Source: Tubulanus polymorphus (Eukaryota; Nemertea; Palaeonemertea; Tubulaniformes; Tubulanidae). Taken from it: DNA of 64,000 nt. This document shows, piece after piece, positions 29,301 to 40,832 of this stretch. The notes below the pieces were generated by a model that saw only the letters and a program-made list of their open reading frames with translations, was not told the origin of the DNA and made no database searches. The position numbers were made by a program, and so were the translations under genes. Numbering within the stretch: position 1 is the stretch's first letter; every line of letters begins with the position of its first letter. Location: NCBI RefSeq assembly GCF_964204645.1, contig NC_134033.1, positions 12,960,155 to 13,024,154 on the forward strand, written 5' to 3'.

Positions 29301-30149
29301 CATCGGGAATTCGCATTTTCGCGCGGGAATGAGCAAATCGTTGACAGCGAGCGCTACGCGACGGTAGACCCCGGAACTAAACGGTAATAATGGCTACACC
29401 GCGCACCATCGGGCTCGGGAAACTCGGTCGTTTATAAACGTCGTTTTTCGGCTCCATATTTCACGCATGAAAACTCGCTCGCCATTTCAATAATGTCGAC
29501 GTCAGAAAAATAGTCAGAAAGCGTTATTTAATTAAGATTAAATGACATTTAACGCGTTGATAGCGGTCGATTTATTTGCGTGGATGTCGCTACAGGAAGT
29601 TAATAGTGACGAATAACCATATTTCGCCGATTGATTGAGCAAACACGTGTTTGCGCTGCGGGTTAATCGCATTCAGCATCGTTGGCTATGGCTTACGTTA
29701 GGTACAGGACGTTTTGTATCGATACGCCATGAATTATTGTTATATATCGCATGATTGAGTACAAACTTGTTGCCTCGGTTATCGCCAGGCAAAGTCCTGT
29801 ACGCAATATATATATATATGTCTTAACTTTACAAAGGTGGATCAGGGGTTGTGTTGTATCTGTGTTTTTAACTGTATTGGTGATATCCATCCTCGCTTGC
29901 CAGGGGTCCAGTATCGCTTCCACCAGCCCCCTGGCATCACGTGACGCGTGATTTCATTACTGGTGCTTTTGCGCTGTGCAACGCATTGCCAAATTTGGAA
30001 TGGAACAAATGAATAATACTTCCTTGTTGGCTAAAATGTTCGCTGATTGGTCCATTTGACAGGATATCTAGTCGTTCGTCACAAGCTGCCCGTTGGTTCG
30101 ACTTACCGGATTCTGGTCGGCTAGTTATACGTCTCCAACGAGTCGCGAG

Positions 30150-30297
30150 GTCAATAGACTGGTCGCCTGTCCAATTCTGCGCCACCTGTATTCGCAGTCA
30201 GAATAATAAGGTAGAGACCGGCAACCAGTCTATGAGGTCAAGATTCGAGGAACAGCTTTAGCTTAGTAGGTTCGAATCCCTTGACAGGTAAAGATGG
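30150..30297. mobile_element. SINE-like element, opposite orientation to the 15.2 kb copy
   Basis: Body words GACTGGTCGCCTGTCCAATT, GCGCCACCTGTATTCG and GGTAGAGACCGGCAACCAGT match the 15.2 kb element in reverse. The + strand B-box GGTTCGAATCCC follows at about 30,270. Confidence 0.6.
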
Positions 30298-31473
30298 ATG
30301 ACATCGTTATGCGCCCACTAGCCGTCCAGATGCCATTTCTTATTTTTTCTACTTTTAACAATAAACTATTGTACAATTTTATAAATACGGCATCAGCTAA
30401 TCCAGTAAAAAGGGAAACGGACAATGGTTTGATAGGACCTACGTCACTCGTACGCACGTATATGGGTATTAGAGCGCGATGTCCATTCTTGTGTGCTAAA
30501 TTGAATATGAATACATGTCCTGCGGAACAGGAGAATTGATCTAATTTAGTACAATCTAATTAGCACGGACAATTAGCGTCATCGCGACGGCGGTGGCTAG
30601 CTGCGAACCCGTCATCACGTCATGACGTCATCACGTTTTTATCGTTCGGCGACGAACATGAAATAACGTCCGGCGTCGTTTTTGCATGTGAGCCAATCGA
30701 CGGGCGAACGAACGAACGAATGAAGGCACCGCGTAATAAAATAACTGAGGGCTAGTATTAACTTAACACTTCAATAACACTTCGTCGATTAGCATTGCGC
30801 CGAGCCGCCGTCTTCGCGTCAGTTATATATTCACGGGTGGGATTCAACAAAAAACGGGGAAAATCGAATCGCGTATATTTTTCAGGAGCTGACCTACAGA
30901 GCCATACCTAGACGATACCCGATCTTCTTATTATCGCACCCTGGAACTGGAAGGGATAGAAACTGATGGTAACTAGTTTTAAAAAGAAGACACGACCACT
31001 ATTGAAAATAAGTACGAGCTCTATGTATCTTTTTCTCATTTTCCATTAGAACATTGTTAAGTTTTTCTACCCGATCGCCGGATGTCTTCCGGTTACCGAG
31101 TGTCGCGTAGTGATTTCATCGGTTAAAATCGGATTCGAAGAGCGCGCACCGTGTATCTGTTATACTGTTGCGCTCGGGTGCGGTTAGTACTGCGTGATTG
31201 GAACCCGTGGGCATTTTGTGAATCGCTGTTCCGAACGTGCGACACCAATCACTCCTCCCATTCGGTAAATTGCCACGATCGAGATCGGTTTAGAATCTCA
31301 TCAAGAAATGAGTCGGTTTGTTAAACAATTTACGTGTTGACGAATAGTGCTAACGTGTTACGCTGTATCGCACATTCCACGTCTTTATCACATGCGATTT
31401 GCAAAGTGCCATATATAAATTGGGTATGATTCTATTATCTAGCCCCTAGAAATCTTTTTAATACTTAGTGAGT

Positions 31474-31706
31474 ACCACTCGGGGCATTATTTGTAGAACC
31501 GTAAGCTCGTTTTAGACTGTATGGGAGGATAGGAAGTCGCTTCAGTCAAAATGAAGTCGCTTCTAAGATCACGATCACGATGATCATCACCATTCGGGAC
31601 AGTGTTAGTAGAATCGTGAACTCTAGTTTTGTTTTTAGAGTTCATGGTAGGATCCAGGTATCGTTTATAAAGCCGGTTCAGTTAAAATGAAGAGGCTACC
31701 AGTCAA
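31474..31706. repeat. Imperfect direct duplication of about 110 bp
   Basis: GTAGAACCGTAAGCTCGTTTT ... TCAGTCAAAATGAAG recurs as GTAGAATCGTGAACTCTAG ... TCAGTTAAAATGAAG. Confidence 0.6.
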
Positions 31707-32508
31707 AGTCACGTTGCAAGCGCACGACCCAAAACTAGACCTAATGAAAGCCGAGACGATCCACGGTCGCGGTCACTGAAAACGTTGATTATCTTCTTAA
31801 GCAACATTCAGGGCGTTTACTGTTGACGAGAGTGTATTGGTTATAAATAACGTTGCAAAGTGTTTTTGCCCGAGAGAGGTTATGTGTGTCTACGGTCTAG
31901 TCTATCTCCTGGACAGTCGACTGGTTATCGGTTTTTTTCTCTCGCTGTTCGGCTACACCTACACACACGACAACGTCGTGTTCGAAGCAGCAATTCATCA
32001 ACTTGATGGAAAAATATTTACCGATTAAATCTAGCTCGCGTGGGACTTAGTCAATGGGTCTGAATCACCCGTAGAGTGATTGGACGAGACCGCAACTACG
32101 TCTGACCTTCACGTGCTCCGTCTGACATTACTAACGACCTGACGAAGCGAGTTCTAGGAAGAACGCGCCAGCTTCACTCCACTGTCACCAGTGGTTACAA
32201 ATACATACATCGGATTAAGGGCAAATGGCGGAAAAACGGCGACAGAATCAACAGCGTAATCACATCTATTTCACCGGTAATCGAAATTGATGACGTCATC
32301 GCAACCAACCGGAAGTACATTGAAACTACGCGTGACCTTGGACGAAACGCTTCTAAAAAATTTATTTACTTACATAGATACATTATGATGTTGTCAACTT
32401 ACAGAAGAATAAAAAGTTATACAATAATAAGATATCCATACATACATACTATTGTAATATGTATTATAATACAGTATTCGGAATAGGGGGAATCACCGAG
32501 AGATCAGC

Positions 32509-32662
32509 TTCGGCCAAATACAGTTAGTGGAGTTAGTCGACTATTTGCGAACTAAGTGAAACCAAACGTCAGTTAGTCAGAACCATAGTCCTGAAATAGC
32601 GATATAGCCTGGTGGTCGCTGCAGTTCAAACCTGTATAGTTCCAAAATGGCCGACACAAAGA
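32509..32662 (-). repeat. Dispersed repeat family alpha, copy 3, downstream of P450 A
   Basis: Inverted copy (read on +: GTTAGTCGACTATTTGCGAA, AATGGCCGACACAAAG). It lies about 230 bases past the stop codon of P450 A. A matching copy lies at the same relative place after P450 B, so it was probably carried along in the tandem duplication. Confidence 0.65.
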
Positions 32663-32894
32663 CAAATATGTAAGATGCGCTAGGAAACTGGTATTGAATA
32701 GTCATGTGGAAAGTTATATAATGATAAATGACCCATTGACCTAGATATTTGGTTTCAGCTTTTTACCCCAAAATTCGAAAAATAATATATATCAACAGAT
32801 GGAACTATATAGTGCATTCTATTCTCAGCTCCAACTGCGCTACTCGACTATTTACAGAATCCAAAGTTCTTCTTCGACGATGCAGTTAATGTTT

Positions 32895-35800
32895 TTAATT
32901 CGATGGTCGCGGCGTTGCGCATAGGCGGAATGGTTTTGGGCTGCGAACCACGCCAACCACAGGGTCTGATATCAACGCGTCGGCGTCTTCACCCGGTGCC
33001 AGTTTCACAGTGAACGCCTGCATCAAAGATACGTAAAAAATGAACAGTTCCATTTTCGCCAGTGATTCACCTGCGCACTGCCTTTTACCTGAAATAAACA
33101 AAAGACAAAAGAGACTGAATAATTGAATATCCTTGAAACATTTTAATGCAAAATGAAAGTCTTAGGTAACTTCCAACATTTCTTTCAACGACATATAGTA
33201 TATCGTGTGCAGACCGAACCCTAGTGACAAGAAAAACTTCCTTGAAAAATACGCACCGATCGAGAATACAGCAATTTTATCCCTGTTTATCGGCTGCCCA
33301 TCGCTGTCGATAAAATTGCTGACATCAAACTGATCCGGATTCGGCCAGACATTTTTATCTCGATGTAACGCCCACAAATTCGCGAGCACGAGCGTGTCCT
33401 ACGAAAAATAAACAAAGCGAATCAAATGCGAAAGTCAACTACGAATAATCGTTCAGTTTAACTAATAATTTTCGCGATTTTCTAAGTGAGTTTAAGGTCT
33501 CGATTTCGTACTTTTTTAACAGTGTATCCTCGCAGTGTTGTAGTTTCCGTAGCTCTGTGCGGTACTAACGTCACCAGAGTGCCGACTCTCAAGATTTCTA
33601 AAATCACCGCATCTGTGTACGGCATTTTCAGCTTGTCTTCGATACTGGGCAGTCGATCTCGACCAATCACCGAGTCGATCTCTTCTTGAACCTTGTTCTG
33701 AAAAATTTATTGAAAACCCACGTAGTCAATAACGAGACTGTGTTTTTGTCGTCTGGATATTTTCAGCCTTATTTGGCTCGACACCAAAAACTATGTTAAT
33801 AAATCACGACAGGGGTCCTGGTGTCGGATAGCCCTTTTGATATCACTGATTTCAAGATATCAATGACAATGGATGATTCTAATGGTCCATACCTGCACCT
33901 CGGGGTTTGCGCACATTAGTAGCAGTGACCATCGAAGCGATGTGGAAGTTGTTTCCGATCCAGCTACGAACATTTCAAACACTGTTCTTCTCATTTGATG
34001 ATCTGAAAAATGCTCTACATCGTGAATTACATTCTATCAATTAAATCAGTTATCATCGATTATCGCATTGCGAATGAACGAGCGCAAAACAGCTTTAGTC
34101 AAAGTTACCGTTGAATATTTCAGTTTTCTTCCCGGCATTCTCTTGAATACGACGCATATACGCATGCGTGAAGTCGTTGACGTTATTTGGATCGAATGTT
34201 CTCCGGTGCTCGTCGATGTACGGCCCAATTACATTCTGGATGTACTTGATGTTAGCTATGAACTGCTTAATGCCTGTTACATCGCCCGGTAGGTGGCGCA
34301 GAAATGATAATCTGGACATGCGTAATACGTTCCTAGAAACGTTCGAAGTGATCGTTCTCAAAATCGCTTTCGAAGTTTCCGAATAGTAACTTTGATTTTT
34401 GGCACCGAAAACTAAACAACAGATGACGTTGGAAACAGTGACACCTATCGTTAGCTTCGGGTCGAACGGTTGACCGTGTTGCTCGTTAAAGATGTCGATT
34501 AGATGACTGGCTTCATCTTGAATAGACGGCACCATGGAGGATTTACCCATACCCAGATCTCTCATGGCGTTCAGCGTAAAACGCCGCTGTTCTTTCCAGA
34601 CTGGGCCATCGGTCGCAAGCAGTCCTGGAAATACAGCAGAGTATAACATGGATGAAATATGTTATGATAATTTATTCTAATTGGATGTCCGATGAAAGCG
34701 AAAGAACCAAAATTTCGATCCGTAGCTTAAACCACTTTTCTAACTCTGGGATTCTGTCATTGAACACGTTTTTGTAAAATCCGTGGATTAATGCATTGTA
34801 TCTAATTGATTAACTTTAAGCCGGGCGTAGGTCGACCTTGCGACGCGACGCGATCGCAGTGAATTGCGTCGCAATGAGTCGCAAGGCCGACCTACGCCCG
34901 CCTTAAAGTGGGGCCCTTAACCCGGACGTAGGTCGGTCTTGCGATGCGATGCGATCGTCGCGTTGCATCACAAGTGGAGGTGCGGTGAAGTCGGTTGCGA
35001 CGCGGTTGTCAGCGATTTGTGCGACTAGTTGCTTCCAGTCGTTGAAGTCGTAGAAGTCCCATGTTCTACTTTCTGCGACGCGACGCGACCGTCGCAACAG
35101 ACTTACGCGCTCAGTCGCACACAGTCGCAGACAATCGCGTCGCAACCGACTTCACCCCACCTCCACTTGTGACGCAACGCGACGATCGCATCTCGTCGCG
35201 TCGCAAGGTCGACCTACGTACGCCCGGCTTTAGATGCAGAATATTCCTAAGTAAGCCTCAACAGTTTCTTCAAGCTAGGATAAAGCATACTTTGTATAGG
35301 CTATTAGCATATTTTGTATAGGCTATCATATCTCTGAGAAACCTACCGGCATTTTTTATCACGTCACTACGTAAATAACTAAATGGTTTTCCGGTGATGG
35401 CGTCTCCCTTCTTCTGGAACCCCTCGCGGACTGCGTCGTGCGTGTTCAGAATGACGTTGCCTCGCCCGAGCAGATTTATCGCGTATACGTCACCGTACTC
35501 GTCTTTCAACGCGGTCAGCATTTGATGCGGTAGTTTAAAACCTGGCCGAAACAGAATCAGGATTTGTTAACAAAACGAAGAAGAAGATTTTGAAGTCGTT
35601 TTCCATAGACAGAAGTCGTTAATTGAATTGACGATGAAATCCATTGAAGAAAAACTACCATTCTGATATTTCATAGCAATTGAGTCGAAAGTCTCGATAA
35701 GTCTATTCTCTATTTTCTTTTCAGGATTTAAATTTGTTCCGATCACTTCCGAAATGAACGACTTTCACAAAGAAACGACTGTAGCACACAAACTTACGAC

Positions 35801-36045
35801 TTCAATAAATCGCGCCTTGACGCTTATGTAAAATATGAAATCAAGCCAATACCTGTTTTCCACGGACATCCAATAAAAGGGAGAGATATCCACGGCCCGG
35901 GAAGCGGTTTCGTCGGTACGCCGCCTGTCGCTTCCGGTTCCGCCCGCCGGACAATCATCAGCAACGAAAGCGAAACGAGAAGAATAGCGGCCAAAAACAC
36001 GGTGAATTCCGAGGAACTACCGAGAAAGTATTCTATGAATGACAT
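32895..36045 (-). CDS. Cytochrome P450, CYP2-type, tandem copy A (7 exons)
   Basis: Family role: a membrane-bound haem-thiolate monooxygenase of the endoplasmic reticulum; substrate cannot be told. Minus-strand exons in coding order: 36045-35853, 35541-35347, 34624-34109, 34002-33893, 33697-33512, 33398-33257, 33088-32895. All junctions are GT-AG, the phases agree, and the product is 511 residues, usual for the family. Visible parts: N-terminal anchor (about residues 14-31), proline hinge KPLPGPW (46-52), C-helix WKEQR (139-143), I-helix AGSETTS (315-321), K-helix EILR (372-375) and haem loop FSIGKRQCAG (445-454) with ligand Cys452. The start was set at MSF because copy B has no in-frame Met upstream; a Met 15 codons earlier also exists in copy A. 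Nothing is broken, so it is probably functional. The CYP2-clade call rests on the WKEQRR, AGSETT and haem-loop style; the exact subfamily is unknown. Confidence 0.93.
34820..34902. mobile_element. Short TTAA-flanked inverted-repeat element (MITE) in intron 2 of P450 A
   Basis: This is an 83-bp near-perfect hairpin. The left end GCCGGGCGTAGGTCGACCTT pairs with the right end read in reverse, GGCGGGCGTAGGTCGGCCTT. It is flanked by TTAA at 34816-34819 and TTAA at 34903-34906. Copy B keeps the empty TTAA site at 39767-39770. TTAA target duplication is typical of the piggyBac superfamily, so this is probably a non-autonomous piggyBac-like element; that assignment is inference. Confidence 0.8.
34921..35228. 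mobile_element. 308-bp TTAA-flanked inverted-repeat element (MITE) in intron 2 of P450 A
   Basis: Related to the hairpin 18 bases away. The terminal inverted repeats are about 105 bp (left end CCCGGACGTAGGTCGGTCTT; right end in reverse GCCGGGCGTACGTAGGTCGA) around an 80-100 bp centre. It is flanked by TTAA at 34917-34920 and TTTA at 35229-35232, the second probably a mutated TTAA. Copy B shows the empty site as TTTA at 39780-39783. It holds no coding capacity beyond chance ORFs. Confidence 0.8.
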
Positions 36046-36477
36046 GTTCTTCTCTCGAGGTTGGCTGAAATTGGAAGAATAATTTTTCATTTAACTGTAT
36101 TCGTTCGTAGGGAAACCTCGAATTGCATACCGTATCTAAAACTAACAGAAGATTGATCTTTTTACTCAATTCTGTGAGCTACCTTCAAAACCTTTTTTGA
36201 AAACCGTGTGCATTAAGTCATAGAATTGAATCGAAAAGTCTCTATGAGCCACGTTCAAAATTTTGGAAAAAAAGATTTTGAATTTAGTCGAAATGTTACT
36301 GAATTATATAATCTTAGATTTTTATCTATAATCGTTGATTTCTTTTCCTTACTGTCTGAATTGATGGCTAGAATTCAACTTACGGTACTAATATACACGA
36401 AATGCCATATATGCGAACTGTGTACAGAAAACCAATGACACCGCGGAAGAATATACCCCGGTATATATTCCGTGAAA

Positions 36478-36567
36478 TATTTCTGCTAACTAGTAACTCA
36501 CACCAATGTGCCAGAACAGATTGCTGTTGGTTTCTGAAACGCTAAATCAGCAGTGTTGTTTTATTCC
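36478..36567 (-). promoter_or_regulatory. Putative core promoter / 5' leader of P450 copy A
   Basis: Read on the minus strand, a weak TATA-like GGAATAAAAC (36567-36558) is followed by a stretch with the core CAGAAACCA.CAGCAATCTG, which is also found upstream of copy B. Conservation of this block outside the coding region suggests transcribed leader and promoter sequence. It lies about 450 bases before the start codon, so a leader intron is possible. Inferred from comparison of the two copies only. Confidence 0.4.
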
Positions 36568-37479
36568 CCTACGAGTTCTCACACTTACGCGCGCGCGTGA
36601 TTGTGTCAGGTTATTACCATTATTAGCAATTCAAAATAGACCCGGGCGACGAGACAGTACTGAACGTCGCCGGGTTGAAAATCTAGGACGCGATAAAACT
36701 GATATCCGTGACGATTACAAATATTAGTAAACAATAACGCCTTTATCTGAGCAAGATAACGATCGTAGTTTTTCCAATCTAGAGCATTATCGTGGTTTTT
36801 GAATTCATTGAATAGGATTTTTAATTCCACAACCGGTTTCACAGAGTTCATTATCTGGGACGTCGTTCCACGCGGCCACGTAACGCGAGCTCCGATTTTG
36901 AAAAACCTGCCGGAACTTAATGCCCAGTCCGGGGTCAAAATATAGGACTGAATCCATTAATACAAACATCGCGCAAATGTTATTCATAGATGAAGATGCT
37001 AAAAATCACGATATGCAATTAATTTCTGCGAAGTCAATATCATATATAATGATAATCTATAGGTGATTTCAAGTGGTTTTAGATACGGCATGCAATGCTA
37101 TTGAGTGAAAACCCACAATGTAATCGAATTTATACATGACCGTTCTACAATAGCATCATTGAATTGTTACTGGAAAGCATGCGACGAGTTGCAGCCAGTA
37201 GATCAAGTAAAAATCTCATAATTCAGAATCCACCGAGCACTCGGTGATTACCGTTATTTCGTATAACTTCACCTCGCGTAGATCGCGTTAAACATATCTT
37301 TAAGTTAGGTCAAATTTCATATCTGAATGTGGGAAAAGGTTTGATAGAAAATGAGAATAATGTGAACAAAGATACAGAGTTTTATTTTCAATTAACAGAA
37401 CAATATAAGGTTGAATCATTAGATATTTATACGTAATTTGTGATACAGTTTTCGGAATATATAAACCCACAAAGAGAAC

Positions 37480-37615
37480 AGCTTCGGCGAATTTCGGTTA
37501 GCGGAGTTAGTCGGAACTATAGTCCAGAAAAAGCGAACCACACAACTGATCACGGTGGCTGTAGTTCGGACCTATTTCCAGGATGGCCGACACAATGGCT
37601 GATACGCAACATCGA
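37480..37615 (-). repeat. Dispersed repeat family alpha, copy 4, downstream of P450 B
   Basis: Inverted copy (read on +: GTTAGCGGAGTTAGTCGGAA, GGATGGCCGACACAATGG), about 80 bases past the P450 B stop. It marks the downstream edge of the duplicated block. Confidence 0.65.
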
Positions 37616-37694
37616 ACTATAGCGCGTTCTGTCATCATCTCCAACTGCGACTGATTACAGAATCCAAGCCTTCAATGATGTCGCAGTTAATGTT

Positions 37695-40572
37695 TTAATT
37701 CGATGGTCGCGGCGTTGCGCATATGCGGAAAGGCTTTGGGCTGCGAACCACGCCGACCACAGGGTCTGATATCAACGCGTCGGCGTCTTCACCCGGTGCC
37801 AGTTTCACAGTGAACGCCTGCATCAAAGATACGTAAAAAATGAACAGTTCCATCTTTGCCAGTGATTCACCTGCGCACTGCCTTTTACCTGAAATAAACA
37901 AAACACAAAATAGACTGAATAATTGAATATCCTTGAAACATTTTAATGCAAAATGAAAGTCTTTGGTTTAGGTAACTTCCAACATTTCTTTCAACGACAT
38001 ATAGTATATCGTGTGCAGACCGAGCACTAGTGACAAAAAAACTTCTTGAAAAATACGCACCGATCGAGAATACAGCAATTTTATCCCTGTTTATCGGCTG
38101 CCCGTCGTTGTCGATAAAATTGCCGACATCAAACTGATCCGGATTCGGCCAGACATTTTTATCTCGATGTAACGCCCACAAATTCGCGATCACGAGCGCA
38201 TCCTGCGATAAAGAAACAAAGCGTCAAAATGTCAAACTCAACTACGAATACTAAACGAGTTTTAGTTCTCGATTTCATTGATTTCCGTACTTTTTTAACA
38301 GTGTATCCTCGCAGTGTTGTAGTTTCCGTAGCTCTGTGCGGTACTAACGTCACCAGAGTGCCGACCCTCAAGATTTCTAAAATCACCGCATCTGTGTACG
38401 GCATTTTCAACTTGTCTTCGATACTGGGCAGTCGATCTCGACCAATCACCGAGTCGATCTCTTCTTGAACCTTGTTCTGAAAAATTTATTGAAAACCCAC
38501 GTAGTCAATAACGAGACTGTGATTTTGTCGTCTGGAAATTTTCAGCCTTATTTGGCTCGACACCAAAAACTATGTTAATAAATCACGACAGGGGTACTGG
38601 TGTCGAATAGCCCTTTTGATATCACTGATTTCAAGATATCAATGACAATGGATGATTCTAATGGTCCATACCTGCACCTCGGGGTTTGCGCACATTAGTA
38701 GCAGTGACCATCGAAGCGATGTGGAAGTTGTTTCCGATCCAGCTACGAACATTTCAAACACTGTTCTTCTCATTTGATGATCTGAAAAATCGGATTATTA
38801 TTGTATAAAACTGTTAACATTGCTGACCACTGTTTTTTGAGATTTGATATCGTAGGCTTATCTTACTGAATCTGGGGCTGGTTGCGCAGTCCAAACGAGG
38901 GCTTTTATCTTATGACTGATCTGAAGTCGTTAGATTGGCCATAACTAAGTCGGTCTTAGACTCGCCTTGAGTCTAAGCGGTAGATATGGAACCAGTCCCA
39001 TGTTATTCTCAAAATTGATTAGTTCGATTAACTCCGCTAAGGAAGTGAGTTCAACTTTCTAAATCAAAGTTACCGTTGAATATTTCAGTTTTCTTCCCGG
39101 CATTCTCTTGAATACGACGCATATACGCATGCGTGAAGTCGTTGACGTTATTTGGATCGAATGTTCTCCGGTGCTCGTCGATGTACGGCCCAATTACATT
39201 CTGGATGTACTTGATGTTAGCTATGAACTGCTTAATGCCTGTTACATCGCCCGGTAGGTGGCGCAGAAATGATAATCTGGAGTTGCGTATGATATTACTA
39301 GAAGCGTTCGAAGTGATCGTTCTCAAAATCTCTTTCGAAGTTTCCGAATAGTAACTTTGATTTTTGGCGCCGAAAACTAAACAACAGATGACGTTGGAAA
39401 CAGTGACACCTATCGTTGTCTTTGGATCGAACGGTTGACCGTGTTGCTCGTTAAAGATGTCGATAAGATGACTGGCTTCATCTTGAATAGGCGGCACCAT
39501 GGAGGATTTACCCATACCCAGATCTCTCATGGCGTTCAGCGTAAAACGCCGCTGTTCTTTCCAGACTGGACCGTCATTCATAAGCAGTCCTGGAAATACA
39601 GCAGAGTATAAGATGGATGATATAAGCTATGATAATTTATTCTAATTGAACGTCCGATGAAAGCGAACCAAAACCAGAATTCCTATCCGTAGTTTTAAAC
39701 TATCTTTTTTTAAGTTAAAGATTCTGTCGTCTCTGCAAAATCCGTGGATAATTGCATCGATTAACTTTAAGCGGTGCCCTTTAATGCAGAAAACCCTCAG
39801 CAGTTACTCGGAGCAAGGATAAAGCATATTCATTAAGCCAAGTATCTTATGAATCTTACCGGCATCTTTTATCACGTCACTACGTAAATAACTAAATGGT
39901 TTTCCGGTGATGGCGTCTCCCTTCTTCTGGAACCCCTCGCGGACTGCGTCGTGCGTGTTCAGAATGACGTTGCCTCGCCCGAGAAGATTTATCGCGTATA
40001 CCTCACCGTACTCGTCTTTCAACGCGGTCAGCATTTGATGTGGCAGTTTGAATCCTAACAAAAGTAGAATCAAGGTTTGTTTAAAAAAAGAAGATTTGAA
40101 GTCGGTTCTCACATAAACGAGTCACTCTCTTTTGAAGGAAAATGGCCATTGACGAAAATGTATCATTTTCATAGCTCATAGCAATTGAGTCGAAACGTCT
40201 CGATAAGTCCACTCTCCTATCTTATCTTCAATGTGAACCTATTTCTTTCTTTTATTTAATTTTGTTCCGTTCACTTCGAAATCAATGACTTTGACAAAGA
40301 AACGACTGTAACACACAAACTTACGACTTCAATAAATCGCGCCTTGACGCTCATGTAAGATATGAAATCAAGCCAATACCTGTTTTCCACGGACATCCAA
40401 TAAAAGGAAGAGATATCCACGGCCCGGGAAGCGATTTGGTCGGTACGCCGTCGGTCGCTTCCGGTTCCGCCCGCCAGACAATCATCAGCAACGAAAGCGA
40501 AACGAGAAGAATAGCGACCAAAAACACGGTAAATTCCGAGAAACTACCGAGAAAGTATTCCATGAATGACAT
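37695..40572 (-). CDS. Cytochrome P450, CYP2-type, tandem copy B (7 exons)
   Basis: Paralogue of copy A, lying just upstream of it on the same strand. Exons in coding order: 40572-40380, 40054-39860, 39589-39074, 38781-38672, 38476-38291, 38202-38061, 37888-37695. Every exon has exactly the same length as in copy A and the product is again 511 residues. The membrane anchor, WKEQR, AGSETT, EILR and FSIGKRQCAG are all kept, so this copy also looks functional. Differences cluster in exon 1 (for example [14 protein letters not shown]), at the start and middle of exon 3 ([18 protein letters not shown]) and in a few scattered sites. The end of exon 3, exon 5, and exon 7 are almost identical between the copies. 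A MITE-like element sits in intron 3 (38872-39000) and is absent from copy A. Confidence 0.93.
38872..39000. mobile_element. MITE-like palindromic element (family beta) in intron 3 of P450 B
   Basis: The ends GGGGCTGGTTGCGCAGTC and, in reverse, GGGACTGGTTCCATATCT are inverted copies. The inside repeats the TTAGATTGGC and GTCTTAGAC words of the elements at 25.0-25.5 kb. Intron 3 of copy A is only 106 bp and has no such element, so it was gained by B or lost by A after the duplication. Confidence 0.65.
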
Positions 40573-40739
40573 GTTCTTCTCTCGTGGTTCGCTGAGATCC
40601 GAATAGTAACCTCGTATCTTCCTGAATCACAATTACCAAGAAATCGACGCCGAAGAAATTGAAGAAACTGAAAATAAAAAAGAAAATGAATTCAAGAATT
40701 CACCCACATTTATAAAGAAAACTTGTCGACAAGAGAGGA

Positions 40740-40832
40740 TTACCACTGCTAACTAAAATCTCACACGAATGAACAATCAGATTGCTGGTGGTTTCTGAAG
40801 TACTATGGTACACCAGCAGCGGTATTTATATG
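40740..40832 (-). promoter_or_regulatory. Putative core promoter / 5' leader of P450 copy B
   Basis: On the minus strand a good TATA box, CATATAAATA (40832-40823), lies about 25-30 bases before a block with the core CAGAAACCACCAGCAATCTG that is shared with copy A. The start codon follows about 170 bases later. A possible leader intron could run from a GGTAATCC donor near 40740 to an acceptor TTTTATTTTCAG near 40670. The transcript start is not proven. Confidence 0.45.

Larger units (their letters stand above)
15396..32508. other. No gene recognised; repeat-bearing intergenic DNA
   Basis: Holds a GA-rich tract at 16.28 kb, the 53-bp and 60-bp duplications, a family alpha copy, SINE-like fragments, the three-element MITE array at 25.0-25.5 kb and a family gamma element at 26.1 kb. 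The longest ORFs (106-118 codons) lack motifs and overlap other chance frames. T-rich tracts lie near 28.48 kb. Confidence 0.6.

Noticed and set aside
30262-30290. tRNA gene suggested by GGTTCGAATCCC
   Set aside because: B-box is present but no acceptor stem or anticodon arm can be paired; part of a SINE-like repeat. The same applies at 14,470, 15,180, 21,520 and 41,650.
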